Position numbers and translations under genes: made by a program
NCBI RefSeq assembly: GCF_000519185.1
Contig: NZ_JAFA01000009.1
Location: forward strand, 186,503 to 250,502
From: Paraburkholderia nodosa DSM 21604
Lineage (GTDB): Bacteria; Pseudomonadota; Gammaproteobacteria; Burkholderiales; Burkholderiaceae
Direction of reading: 5' to 3'
Length of the DNA stretch: 64,000 bases
Shown here: in pieces, positions 33,044 to 41,223 of the stretch
How the letters are laid out: each line of letters starts with the position of its first letter
Numbering within the stretch: the first letter of the stretch is position 1
The notes under the pieces: model-generated
The model's database searches: none
What the model saw: only the letters and a program-made list of their open reading frames with translations
What the model was told of the DNA's origin: nothing

Positions 33044-33955
33044 TCAGTGTTTTGCCGGAAAGCACGCGATGATGGCGGCCTGGACCTTGACGATAGCGGC
33101 GTCGCGCAGCGAGCTGTTGCGCCACCCGAGTTCCACGGGATAGCGCGGCAGATCGATCGGGCACGCGAGCAGTTTCAGGCCCGCCACGCGCGCGATCGCC
33201 TCGGCCGCGTGGCGCGGAATCGTGGCGACGCTGCGCGTGCCCTTGAGCAGAAAGGGCAACGCGGCGAAATGCGTCGTAGACGCCACCACATTGCGCTTCA
33301 GGCCCCGCGCGGCGAGCCCTTCGTCGACGATCCCGACCACGCCGCCCGACGACACCAAAATGTGCCCTCTCGATACGTAGTCGCCGAGCGTCAAGCGCCG
33401 CGGCGGGCGCGCCGCGTCGTCCACGAGGCACGCATAGCTGCCCTCGCCGAGCACCCGGTGGCTCAGGCCGCGCGAAGCGAAGCCGCCCGCCGCGACGGCG
33501 AGATCCATGTCCTGATTCGCGAGCGCATCGGCGACGATCTGGCTGTGCGTCTGGCGAAAGATGATGCGCAGGCCCGGGGCGCTGGTTTCCAGCGTTTCGA
33601 TGATGCGCCGGCCAATGGCCACCTCGAAGTCGTCGGAAAGCCCGATCGACACCGCGCGCCCATGAAACGTGGAGGCATCGGGCGAGGCGATCGCGAGGCT
33701 ATGGCGGCAGCGGTCGAGCGCTTCGCTGATCACGGGCTTAAGTTCCTGCGCGCGCGAGGTCGGCGCGAGCCCGCGTCCGGTGCGCACGAACAGCGTGTCG
33801 GCATAGAGCGCGCGCAGACGCCTGAGCGCCGCGCTCACGGCCGACTGCGTCATGTCGAGGCGAATCGCGGCGCGGCTCGCCCCGCCCTCTTCGAACAGCG
33901 CCTCGAATATTTTCAGCAGATTCAGGTCCACGCGGGCGATATCAAAATGGTTCAT
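33044..33955 (-). CDS. LysR-family transcriptional regulator
   Basis: A 303-residue LysR protein of the NodD/NahR-like type. The N-terminus has D-L-N-L-L-K-I-F-E-A-L-F-E-E-G and T-Q-S-A-V-S-A-A-L-R-R-L-R, with the effector domain from about 95. The ATG at 33955 matches the family; the frame is open far upstream but that part is antisense to the nitrilase gene. It is divergent from the nitrilase at 34038, and the spacer contains TATCGATA (33965-33972). It lies 117 bp upstream of the Rieske gene and could regulate either. Confidence 0.9.
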   Translation of the reverse strand: MNHFDIARVDLNLLKIFEALFEEGGASRAAIRLDMTQSAVSAALRRLRALYADTLFVRTGRGLAPTSRAQELKPVISEALDRCRHSLAIASPDASTFHGRAVSIGLSDDFEVAIGRRIIETLETSAPGLRIIFRQTHSQIVADALANQDMDLAVAAGGFASRGLSHRVLGEGSYACLVDDAARPPRRLTLGDYVSRGHILVSSGGVVGIVDEGLAARGLKRNVVASTTHFAALPFLLKGTRSVATIPRHAAEAIARVAGLKLLACPIDLPRYPVELGWRNSSLRDAAIVKVQAAIIACFPAKH

Positions 33956-34037
33956 ATCACATAGTATCGATATACGTTCTCGCGATTTTATCGCCGTGGA
34001 AAGATGTGAGCTGTCCAACCTTTGAGAGCACGCCATC

Positions 34038-34964
34038 ATGGCCAAGTCGAAAGTCGCCGCGCTGCAGATCGGTTCGTCCGCCGCCGGCAAAGCGCAAACG
34101 CTGGAACAGATTCTCTCGTTCGAAGCGCAGATCCGCGCCTCGGGCGCGCAGCTCGTTGTCATGCCCGAGGCGTTGCTCGGCGGTTACCCGAAGGGAGAAA
34201 TATTCGGCACGCGCCTCGGCTACCGCCTGCCCGAAGGCCGCGAAGCGTTCGCGCGCTACTACGAGAACGCGGTCGACGTGCCCGGCGCGGAAACCGAAGC
34301 GCTCGCGGAGCTTGCGACGCGTTGCGGCGCGTCGCTCGTGATCGGCGTGATCGAGCGCGACGGCAGCACGCTCTTTTGCACCGCGCTGTTCTTCAATCCG
34401 GGCGAGGGGCTCGTGGCGAAGCATCGCAAGCTCATGCCAACCGGTACGGAACGGCTCATCTGGGGGCAGGGCGACGGCTCGACGCTGCCCACCGTTCGCA
34501 CGGAATCCGGCGTCGCGGGCGCAGCAATCTGCTGGGAAAACCACATGCCGCTGTTGCGCACGGCGATGTACGCGAAGGGCGTGCAGATCTGGTGCGCGCC
34601 CACCGTGGACGAGCGCGACATCTGGCAGTGTTCCATGCGCCACATCGCGCACGAAGGACGCTGCTTCGTGATCAGCGCGTGCCAGGTGCAGCCTTCGCCC
34701 GCGGCGCTCGGCGTCGAGGTGCCGGGCTGGGACGAGAATCGGCCGCTCATCAATGGCGGCAGCCTGATCGTCGGGCCGCTCGGCGACGTGCTGGCCGGCC
34801 CGCTGCGCGGTGAAACCGGACTCGTCGTGGCGGAGATCGACACCGGCGAACTCACGCGCGCCCGCTACGACTTCGACGTGGTGGGCCACTACGCGCGGCC
34901 CGATGTGTTCGCGCTCTCGGTCGATGAACGGCGCAAGCGCACGGTCTCGTTCATCGCGGAGTAG
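34038..34964 (+). CDS. Nitrilase / carbon-nitrogen hydrolase
   Basis: A 308-residue cytoplasmic enzyme of the nitrilase superfamily. The catalytic triad is visible: E44 in M-P-E-A-L-L, K131 in K-H-R-K-L-M-P-T, and C165 in A-A-I-C-W-E-N-H-M-P. The last motif is typical of true nitrilases (nitrile to acid plus ammonia) rather than amidases. The ATG at 34038 is used. The divergent LysR protein is the likely regulator. Plant-associated burkholderias carry such genes for indole or aromatic nitriles; the substrate here is unknown. Confidence 0.92.
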   Translation: MAKSKVAALQIGSSAAGKAQTLEQILSFEAQIRASGAQLVVMPEALLGGYPKGEIFGTRLGYRLPEGREAFARYYENAVDVPGAETEALAELATRCGASLVIGVIERDGSTLFCTALFFNPGEGLVAKHRKLMPTGTERLIWGQGDGSTLPTVRTESGVAGAAICWENHMPLLRTAMYAKGVQIWCAPTVDERDIWQCSMRHIAHEGRCFVISACQVQPSPAALGVEVPGWDENRPLINGGSLIVGPLGDVLAGPLRGETGLVVAEIDTGELTRARYDFDVVGHYARPDVFALSVDERRKRTVSFIAE

Positions 34965-34990
34965 CGCCGAACGAGGTTAAAGGGCCGCCG

Positions 34991-36448
34991 TCACGCCGAA
35001 TAGAGCCCTTCCGGCCCGTTGCGCAGCGTGCGCGCCAGCAGCTCGAGCCCTTCTCGCAGCGCCTCGTGGCTGCGCGCGCCGCCGAGGCTCAAGCGCACCG
35101 CGTGCGGCGCCGACCCGCGGCCGATCACGAAGCTGTCCGCCGTTTTCGCGAGCACGCCGGCCTGACGCAGCGCCGCCGAAAATTCGGCGGCGCGCCAGGG
35201 CTCGGCGAGCGGCAGCCAGAGATGCGGGCTCGCCGGATCGGTGCGATACGTCCAGTCCGCCAGCACCTCGGCGGCGATCGCATGGCGCGCGTCCACCTGC
35301 GCACGCTGCTGCGCGACGAGCCGATCGACCTCGCCATCGACGATCCAGCGCGCCGCGATCTCCGCGGCGAGCGGCGACGTCATCCAGCAGTCGCTGCGTA
35401 TCACCGCGAGGATCTTGCCGACCCAGTCCTGCGGCGCCTGCACATAGCCCACGCGGAGGCCCGGCGCGACCGCCTTCGAAAGGCTGCTGATGACGATGCC
35501 GTGCTCGGGCAGCCGCGCGGCGAGCGGCGTGGGCAGCGCATCGAGCAACGCGGCGGGCACGAGGTCCTCGATCACGACGAGGTGATGGCGCACGGCAATC
35601 TCGGCGATCATCGCGCGGCGCGCTTCGGAGAGCGTCGCCGTGGTCGGGTTGTGCAGCGTCGGCACGCAAAAGAGCGCGCGCGGCGCGAGCAGCCCGCACG
35701 CGCGCTCGAGCGCGGCGGGCACGATGCCTTCCTCGTCGATCTCGATGCCGACGAGATTCAGCCGCAACTGCCGCGCGAGTGCGACGATGCCCGGATAGCT
35801 CAACGCCTCGGCGAAGATCGTGTCGCCTGGCCGCAGCACCGCGCGCAACACACAGGCAAGCCCGTGCTGCGCGCCCTGGGTCACCAGCACACGCTCGGCG
35901 GCCACCGTGCAGCCCATGCGCGCGAGCCAGCGCGCCCCCGCTTCGCGGTGCGAGCGGCGCCCGCCTTCGGGCTGATAAAGCAGTAGTTCGCCCGCGAGGC
36001 GCTCGTCGGCGGCGAGTTCGCGCAAGGTCTGGGTCAACAGGAAGGCTTCGTCGGTCGGCATCGGCACGTTCTGGCCGAGATCGATCAGGCGTCCCGGCGC
36101 ATGGACGCCCGGCGCCCCCGGCGCCCCCGGCGTGATCGTCGCAGCCCGCTCGCTGGATTCGGGCGCGGGGCGCGTACGGTCCTGGATGCGCGCCCCGTCG
36201 GCGTCGGGCTCGGCCACATAGGTGCCGTCGCCCACGCGCGCCACCACGAGGCCGCCGCGCTCCAGCTCCGCATAGGCGCGGCTCACCGTGCCGGTCGTGA
36301 CGTTGAGCTTCTTCGCCAGCAGCCGGTGCGCGGGCAGCTTTTCTCCGGGCAGCATCTGCCCGCCGTGAATGGCCTGCGAATAGGCCTGGGCGATCGCCCG
36401 GTACTTGGGTTCGCTGCTGCGCGAGAGCGTGGGCATCCAGCCATTCAT
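34991..36448 (-). CDS. MocR/GntR-aminotransferase-type regulator
   Basis: A 485-residue PLP-dependent transcription factor. The GntR helix-turn-helix lies at about residues 15-80 (L-P-A-H-R-L-L-A-K-K-L-N-V-T-T-G-T-V-S), then a Pro/Ala linker rich in G-A-P (about 105-125). The aminotransferase-like domain (about 135-480) has S-S-L-S-K-A-V-A-P-G-L-R-V-G-Y holding the PLP lysine. The ATG at 36448 gives M-N-G-W-M-P-T, a common start in this group. It is divergent from the enolase-superfamily gene at 36700, its possible target along with the binding protein and porin. Confidence 0.9.
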   Translation of the reverse strand: MNGWMPTLSRSSEPKYRAIAQAYSQAIHGGQMLPGEKLPAHRLLAKKLNVTTGTVSRAYAELERGGLVVARVGDGTYVAEPDADGARIQDRTRPAPESSERAATITPGAPGAPGVHAPGRLIDLGQNVPMPTDEAFLLTQTLRELAADERLAGELLLYQPEGGRRSHREAGARWLARMGCTVAAERVLVTQGAQHGLACVLRAVLRPGDTIFAEALSYPGIVALARQLRLNLVGIEIDEEGIVPAALERACGLLAPRALFCVPTLHNPTTATLSEARRAMIAEIAVRHHLVVIEDLVPAALLDALPTPLAARLPEHGIVISSLSKAVAPGLRVGYVQAPQDWVGKILAVIRSDCWMTSPLAAEIAARWIVDGEVDRLVAQQRAQVDARHAIAAEVLADWTYRTDPASPHLWLPLAEPWRAAEFSAALRQAGVLAKTADSFVIGRGSAPHAVRLSLGGARSHEALREGLELLARTLRNGPEGLYSA

Positions 36449-36522
36449 GGTTTTCCCGAAGGAGACAAGCACGCCGCGGCACGGCACGACGGCTGCGTCA
36501 TTATCGCGCCCAATTCGCGGAA

Positions 36523-36553
36523 ATGAAGGCTGTCATTTACTTCAATTGACTTC
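36523..36553. promoter_or_regulatory. Repeats in the MocR-enolase divergent promoter
   Basis: ACTTCA occurs at 36538-36543 and 36548-36553 (10-bp period), and an inverted TGAAG lies at 36523-36527. They sit in an AT-rich patch 75-100 bp before the MocR start and are candidates for the MocR operator. Confidence 0.4.
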
Positions 36554-36699
36554 ATTGAGTGCACGAAATTGACCCTCTAGGATGCCGTAACGCCTGACAA
36601 GGCCAAGGAGACAATCGCCCGCCCCACGGCGCGCGGCATGCGTATCTTCAGACGTAAACCACGCAATGCTGCGCACCCCAAGGCGGCGCCCCACGCGCC

Positions 36700-37830
36700 A
36701 TGACGAACCGCATCGCACGCATCACCATGAGCCGGCACCAGCTGCCGCTCGACCCACCGTTCCCCGCCTCGTGGGACAGTCGTCCGCGGCGCGCCTTCCC
36801 GGCGACGATCGTGCGCGTGGAAGACGACGAAGGCCGCGTGGGCATCGGCTCCGGCGACGCGATGTACGGCTTCGACGACTACCGCGATCTCTTCATCGGC
36901 GCCGACCCGCTCGACCTCGCGCGGCACTCGGCGGTGCTCGAAAACCTCAGCTTCCACGCGGGACGCCTCTGGCCGCTCGACGTCGCGCTCTGGGACCTCG
37001 CCGGGAAAATTCGCGGCGAGCCGTGCTGGCAAATGGCCGGCGGCCGTGCGAAGCGCGTACGTGCTTATGCGTCCTCGGGCGTGCATCGCACGCTCGAAGG
37101 CATGGCGCAGTGGGCCGAGCATGCCGTCGCGCGCGGCTTCCCGGCGCTCAAGGTGCGCTTCGGCCGCCCGACCCTCGCCGACGATCTCGCCGCGCTCGCC
37201 GCCGTACGCGAAGCCGCGGGCGAGAACATCGAACTGATGGTCGATTGCAACCAGGGCTGGCGCATGCCGTGGGACACCCAGGCGCCCTGGCGCGCCGACG
37301 AAGCGCTCGCCGTGATTCGCCAGATCGAAAAGCATCGCGTGTACTGGGTCGAGGAGCCGCTGCATCGCGGCGACTACGCGGGCCACGCGCAGTTGCGCAA
37401 GCAAACGCAAGTGCGGATCGCAGGCGGCGAGATGACGCGCGACGCGCACGAATTCGCGGCGCTCCTCGCGCATGACTGCCTCGACGTCTACCAACCCGAT
37501 GTCGTCTGCACGCTCGGCATGGAGGGCGCGCGGCGTCTCGCGGCGCAAATCGAGGCGCACGGCAAGGTGTTCACGCCGCATACGTGGGGCAACGGCATTG
37601 GCCTCGCGGCGAACCTGCATGTCGTAGCCGGCGCTGCGCACGCGCCGTTCGTCGAGTTTCCGTACGACCCGCCCGAGTGGACGCCGGCGCGGCGCGACTT
37701 CCCGATCAAGCACGTGATCGACATCGACGCGAATGGCTGGATCGAGCTAAGCGATGCGCCCGGCCTTGGCATCGAACTCGACGAAGCCATGCTCGCTGCG
37801 ACACGCGCACACGACAGCCGTTACGACTAA
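36700..37830 (+). CDS. Enolase-superfamily enzyme (mandelate racemase/muconate lactonizing type)
   Basis: A 376-residue cytoplasmic enzyme. The C-terminal barrel shows L-K-V-R-F-G (Lys-X-Arg on the second strand), metal ligands Asp in M-V-D-C-N-Q-G-W, Glu in W-V-E-E-P-L and Glu in A-G-G-E-M, and the catalytic His in T-P-H-T-W-G-N-G. This is the mandelate-racemase branch with a His-type base, usually acid-sugar dehydratases or racemases. The substrate is not identifiable. The gene is followed after 82 bp by a betaine-type binding protein and a porin, suggesting uptake and conversion of one compound. Confidence 0.88.
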   Translation: MTNRIARITMSRHQLPLDPPFPASWDSRPRRAFPATIVRVEDDEGRVGIGSGDAMYGFDDYRDLFIGADPLDLARHSAVLENLSFHAGRLWPLDVALWDLAGKIRGEPCWQMAGGRAKRVRAYASSGVHRTLEGMAQWAEHAVARGFPALKVRFGRPTLADDLAALAAVREAAGENIELMVDCNQGWRMPWDTQAPWRADEALAVIRQIEKHRVYWVEEPLHRGDYAGHAQLRKQTQVRIAGGEMTRDAHEFAALLAHDCLDVYQPDVVCTLGMEGARRLAAQIEAHGKVFTPHTWGNGIGLAANLHVVAGAAHAPFVEFPYDPPEWTPARRDFPIKHVIDIDANGWIELSDAPGLGIELDEAMLAATRAHDSRYD

Positions 37831-37912
37831 AGCCTCATTGGGCCGCAGCACGCATGAGATGCCAGCCCCATCTGAAGCATTCCGAAACATTTCAATAAAA
37901 CGGAGACACACT

Positions 37913-38953
37913 ATGAACCGCCTGACCACCCTCCTGCGCGCAGCCTGCCTGGCAGCGCCGCTCGCCCTCGCCGCGTTGCCGGCGCACGCCGCCAGCACCT
38001 GGTGCGGCGCAGGCAAGCCCGTGCGCTTCGCGGGCGTCACATGGGAAAGCGGCAACTTCACGAGCGAAGTGCTGCGCTACATCCTCAAGAACGGCTATAG
38101 CTGCCAGACCGACACCGTACCCGGTAGCACGGCGGCCACCGAAACGGCGCTCTCGCGCAACGACCTGCAGGTCTGGTCCGAGCAATGGACGGGCCGCTCG
38201 GAGATCATCGCAGGCGCGGTCAAGGCGGGTTCAGTCAAGCTCGTGGGCGACACGCTGCCGGGCGGCACGAAGGAAGGCTGGTACGTGCCCGACTACGTGG
38301 TGCACGGCGACGCGAAGCGCGGCATCAAGGCCAGCGCGCCCGACCTGCAGTCCGTGAGCGATCTGCCGAAATACAAGGGGCTGTTCGTGGACGACGAGGA
38401 ACCGGATCGCGGCCGCTTCCTCAATTGCCCCTCCGGCTGGGACTGCGAACGCGTGAATACGCGCTTGCTCAAGCTGCTCAAGCTCGACGACACCTACACG
38501 AACTTCCGCCCCGGCACGGGCGCGGCGCTCGACGCGGCCATCTCCTCGGCCTACGCGCGCGGCAAGCCGATTCTCACCTACTACTGGGAGCCGGCCGCGC
38601 TGATGGCGAAGTACAAGTTCGTTCAGCTCAAGATGCCGCCGTTCAACGAAGCGTGCTGGAAGACGCTGCGCGATGCCAGCAGCGCACAGCCATGCGCCTC
38701 GTCGTATCTGGTCTCGCAGCTGAAGATCGGCGTTTCGACACCGTTCTATCAGGCCGAGCCCGACGTGATGGCGTTCTTCTCGAAGGTGAGCTTCCCTATC
38801 GAGTTCCTTAACACGACGATTCTCGACATGACCGAGCATAAGGTCGACGCCCAGGACGAAGCGCTCAAGTTCCTCAAGCAGCACCCCGAGATGTGGAAGA
38901 CCTGGGTGCCCGCAGATGTCGCGCAGAAGGTGCAGAAGTCGCTCGGCGCGTAA
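37913..38953 (+). CDS. ABC transporter periplasmic binding protein, glycine betaine/OpuAC-like
   Basis: A 346-residue exported binding protein. The signal peptide ends at L-P-A-H-A-A. The OpuAC/ProX-type fold shows G-V-T-W-E-S-G near the mature N-terminus, T-A-A-T-E-T-A-L, N-D-L-Q-V-W-S-E-Q-W and the late F-L-K-Q-H-P-E-M-W. Six cysteines (two in N-C-P-S-G-W-D-C-E) are shared with the paralogue at 62265. ProX-like proteins bind betaine with an aromatic cage; several Trp are present. No permease or ATPase gene is adjacent. The ATG at 37913 follows GGAG. Confidence 0.9.
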   Translation: MNRLTTLLRAACLAAPLALAALPAHAASTWCGAGKPVRFAGVTWESGNFTSEVLRYILKNGYSCQTDTVPGSTAATETALSRNDLQVWSEQWTGRSEIIAGAVKAGSVKLVGDTLPGGTKEGWYVPDYVVHGDAKRGIKASAPDLQSVSDLPKYKGLFVDDEEPDRGRFLNCPSGWDCERVNTRLLKLLKLDDTYTNFRPGTGAALDAAISSAYARGKPILTYYWEPAALMAKYKFVQLKMPPFNEACWKTLRDASSAQPCASSYLVSQLKIGVSTPFYQAEPDVMAFFSKVSFPIEFLNTTILDMTEHKVDAQDEALKFLKQHPEMWKTWVPADVAQKVQKSLGA

Positions 38954-38997
38954 GTGCGATGCGCCGCGTGAGATAAACGATTCCAACGAGAAAAGAC

Positions 38998-39016
38998 GAG
39001 CCGCGCAACGCGGCTC
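38998..39016 (+). other. Perfect hairpin in the porin leader
   Basis: GAGCCGCG-CAA-CGCGGCTC forms an 8-bp stem with a 3-base loop, ending 18 bases before the porin start. It has no T-run. It could stabilise the processed porin mRNA or attenuate read-through from the binding-protein gene. Confidence 0.5.
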
Positions 39017-39034
39017 CATGATAAGGAGACTTAA

Positions 39035-40171
39035 ATGAAGAAGAAGATCCTTGCGGCGCTGCCACTGGCGCTCGCCGCAGCGGGCGCGCACGCGCAAAGC
39101 AGCGTGACGCTGTATGGCCTTATCGACCTCGGCGTGGACTACGCCAGCAATGTGGCGAACGGCGCGAACGGCCAACTCGTGCCGGGCACCGGCAGCAAGC
39201 TCGTGCAGATGCAAAGCGGCGTGCCCGCCGGCAGCCGCTGGGGCCTGCGCGGCACCGAAGACCTGGGCGGCGGCTACGCCGCGATCTTCCGGCTCGAAAG
39301 CGGCTTCAACGCGGCGACGGGCGGGTTGGGCGGCGGTCTCGCGTTTTCGCGTAACGCCTACGTCGGCTTCAAGTCGGACCAATACGGCCAGGTTACCTTC
39401 GGCAAACAATGGGACGCCACCGTCGATCTGATCGAGCCGTATTCGCTCAACGGCAACTACGGCGGCTGGTATTTCGCACACCCGAACGACATGGACAACC
39501 TCGACAACGGGTTCCCGGTCAACAACGCCGTGAAATACGTGAGCCCGGTGCTCGCCGGCTTCCAGTTCGAAGGCCACTATTCGTTCGGCGGCCAGGCGGG
39601 CCAGTTCTCGAACAACGCCTCGTACAGCGCGGCGGCGGCCTACACGCTCGGCTCGTTCAGCGCGGGCGTGGGCTACTTGCGCGTGAACGACCCGATCACC
39701 GCGGTGGCCGGTTATGGCAGCGGCGGCAGCTTCGTGAACGCTATCTTCGGCGACGCGCTCGCCAACGCGCGCTACCAGGGCATCCTCTCCGCCGGCGCGT
39801 CGTATGTGATCGGCAGCCTCAAGCTGATGACGAACTACTCGAACGTGGACTTCGCCTCGGCCACCGGCAGCGGCGACCTGCACTTCCAGAACTTCGAAGT
39901 GGCCGGCACCTATGCCGTGACGCCCGCCTTCACCGTGGGCGCGGGCTACACCTACACGGTGGGGCAGGACCACGCCACCGACAGCTCGCCGAAGTACCAC
40001 CAGGTCAACCTGATCGGCCAGTACGCGCTGTCCAAGCGCACGTCGCTCTATGCAATGGGCGTGTACCAGCACGCGGCGGGCTCGGCGGAAAATGCGCAGA
40101 TCACGGGCTTCAACCCCTCGGGCACCGACAACCAGGCCGTCGCCCGCGTGGGGATCACGCACGCGTTCTGA
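39035..40171 (+). CDS. Gram-negative trimeric porin
   Basis: A 378-residue outer-membrane porin. The signal peptide M-K-K-K-I-L-A-A-L ends at A-G-A-H-A-Q. The mature N-terminus S-S-V-T-L-Y-G-L-I-D-L-G-V-D-Y is the hallmark of Burkholderia porins, and the C-terminus ends in Phe (V-G-I-T-H-A-F) as required for outer-membrane insertion. The constriction loop includes L-E-S-G-F-N-A-A-T-G. AAGGAGAC precedes the ATG. The 81-bp gap to the binding-protein gene and the terminator after the porin suggest one transcript for uptake. Confidence 0.93.
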   Translation: MKKKILAALPLALAAAGAHAQSSVTLYGLIDLGVDYASNVANGANGQLVPGTGSKLVQMQSGVPAGSRWGLRGTEDLGGGYAAIFRLESGFNAATGGLGGGLAFSRNAYVGFKSDQYGQVTFGKQWDATVDLIEPYSLNGNYGGWYFAHPNDMDNLDNGFPVNNAVKYVSPVLAGFQFEGHYSFGGQAGQFSNNASYSAAAAYTLGSFSAGVGYLRVNDPITAVAGYGSGGSFVNAIFGDALANARYQGILSAGASYVIGSLKLMTNYSNVDFASATGSGDLHFQNFEVAGTYAVTPAFTVGAGYTYTVGQDHATDSSPKYHQVNLIGQYALSKRTSLYAMGVYQHAAGSAENAQITGFNPSGTDNQAVARVGITHAF

Positions 40172-40202
40172 CGTTTTTCACGCAGTCCTTATTACTGAAA
40201 AC

Positions 40203-40232
40203 GCGCCGGCGCGAGTGAAAATGCGCCGGCGC
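40203..40232 (+). terminator. Terminator after the porin gene
   Basis: GCGCCGGCGC, ten-base loop, GCGCCGGCGC. Each arm is itself palindromic. It lies 31 bp after the porin stop and before the LysR gene. Only two T residues follow. Confidence 0.6.
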
Positions 40233-40252
40233 TTCTGCATCGCGAGGCTTGC

Positions 40253-41173
40253 ATGCGCCGCCTACCCTCTTTATCGGCACTGCGTTCATTCGAGGAGGCG
40301 AGCCGCACGCTCAGCTTCACCAGGGCAGCGCAGAACCTGCACGTGACCCAGGGGGCGATCAGCCGCCAGATTCGCCTGCTCGAAGACTATCTCGGCACGC
40401 CGCTCTTCATGCGGCATCATCACCGGCTCGAAATCACGGCCGCGGGCAAGCGTCTGCTGCCAACGCTGCAGGCCGCGTTCGACAGCATCGCCCATACGCT
40501 CGACACGATCCGCGCCGATCCGTCGAACAGCCTGCTCAGCCTGAACGCCGCGCCCACGCTCGCCACGCGCTGGCTCACGCCGCGCCTGCGCGATTTCCAG
40601 GTGCACCACCCCGACTTGCGCATCTCCATCACCAACGAATACGGGCCGCTGCACGGCACGGAGCGCAACGAAGATTGCCAGATCCGCTTCGGCATGGAAC
40701 CGCTGCCGGGCGGCCAGAGCACGCTGCTCATGCGCGAGCGCCACGTGCTGGTCGGCTCGGCGCGCGAGTTCAGCCAACCGGCCGCCGATCAAGACGCGCT
40801 GCGCGAGATCCTGGCGCAGCACCCGTGGCTCTATATCCTCGATATCGACCGGCGCCTGCTGGTCTGGGAAGCGTGGCTCGAAGCCGCGGCGCTCGACGTG
40901 CAGATGGCGCCGCGTGGAGAACTGGAGTTCAGCACGCTCGATCAGGTGATCCACGCGGCAGTGGCCGGTCTGGGCATTGCCGTTGCCGACCGGCACATGA
41001 TCGCGCCCGAACTCGAGAACGGCACACTCGTGCAGCTGAGCGAGGTCGAAGTGGTGGGACCTTCGGGATACTGGCTCGACGTGCGGCCCGAAGTGCAAGA
41101 GACACTACGCGTGCGCAACTTCAGCAACTGGCTGGTCGGGCACCACAGTGAACAGGGCAGCCAGCAACGCTAG
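40253..41173 (+). CDS. LysR-family regulator (GcvA-like)
   Basis: A 306-residue regulator of the GcvA/AmpR branch: P-S-L-S-A-L-R-S-F-E-E-A-S-R near the start, then N-L-H-V-T-Q-G-A-I-S-R-Q-I-R-L-L-E-D-Y-L-G, with the effector domain from about 90. It follows the porin on the same strand after a terminator-like hairpin, so it may have its own promoter inside the 81-bp spacer. The targets could be the enolase, binding-protein and porin genes (inference). Confidence 0.9.
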   Translation: MRRLPSLSALRSFEEASRTLSFTRAAQNLHVTQGAISRQIRLLEDYLGTPLFMRHHHRLEITAAGKRLLPTLQAAFDSIAHTLDTIRADPSNSLLSLNAAPTLATRWLTPRLRDFQVHHPDLRISITNEYGPLHGTERNEDCQIRFGMEPLPGGQSTLLMRERHVLVGSAREFSQPAADQDALREILAQHPWLYILDIDRRLLVWEAWLEAAALDVQMAPRGELEFSTLDQVIHAAVAGLGIAVADRHMIAPELENGTLVQLSEVEVVGPSGYWLDVRPEVQETLRVRNFSNWLVGHHSEQGSQQR

Positions 41174-41223
41174 CGCGGGTGCATGACTGGCGTCACGCAC
41201 CCGCGTCTGCGCTTTGGACATCG

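Noticed and set aside
38231..40162. A 643-codon minus-strand frame
   Set aside because: It is antisense to the binding protein and porin, both of which are unambiguous on the plus strand.
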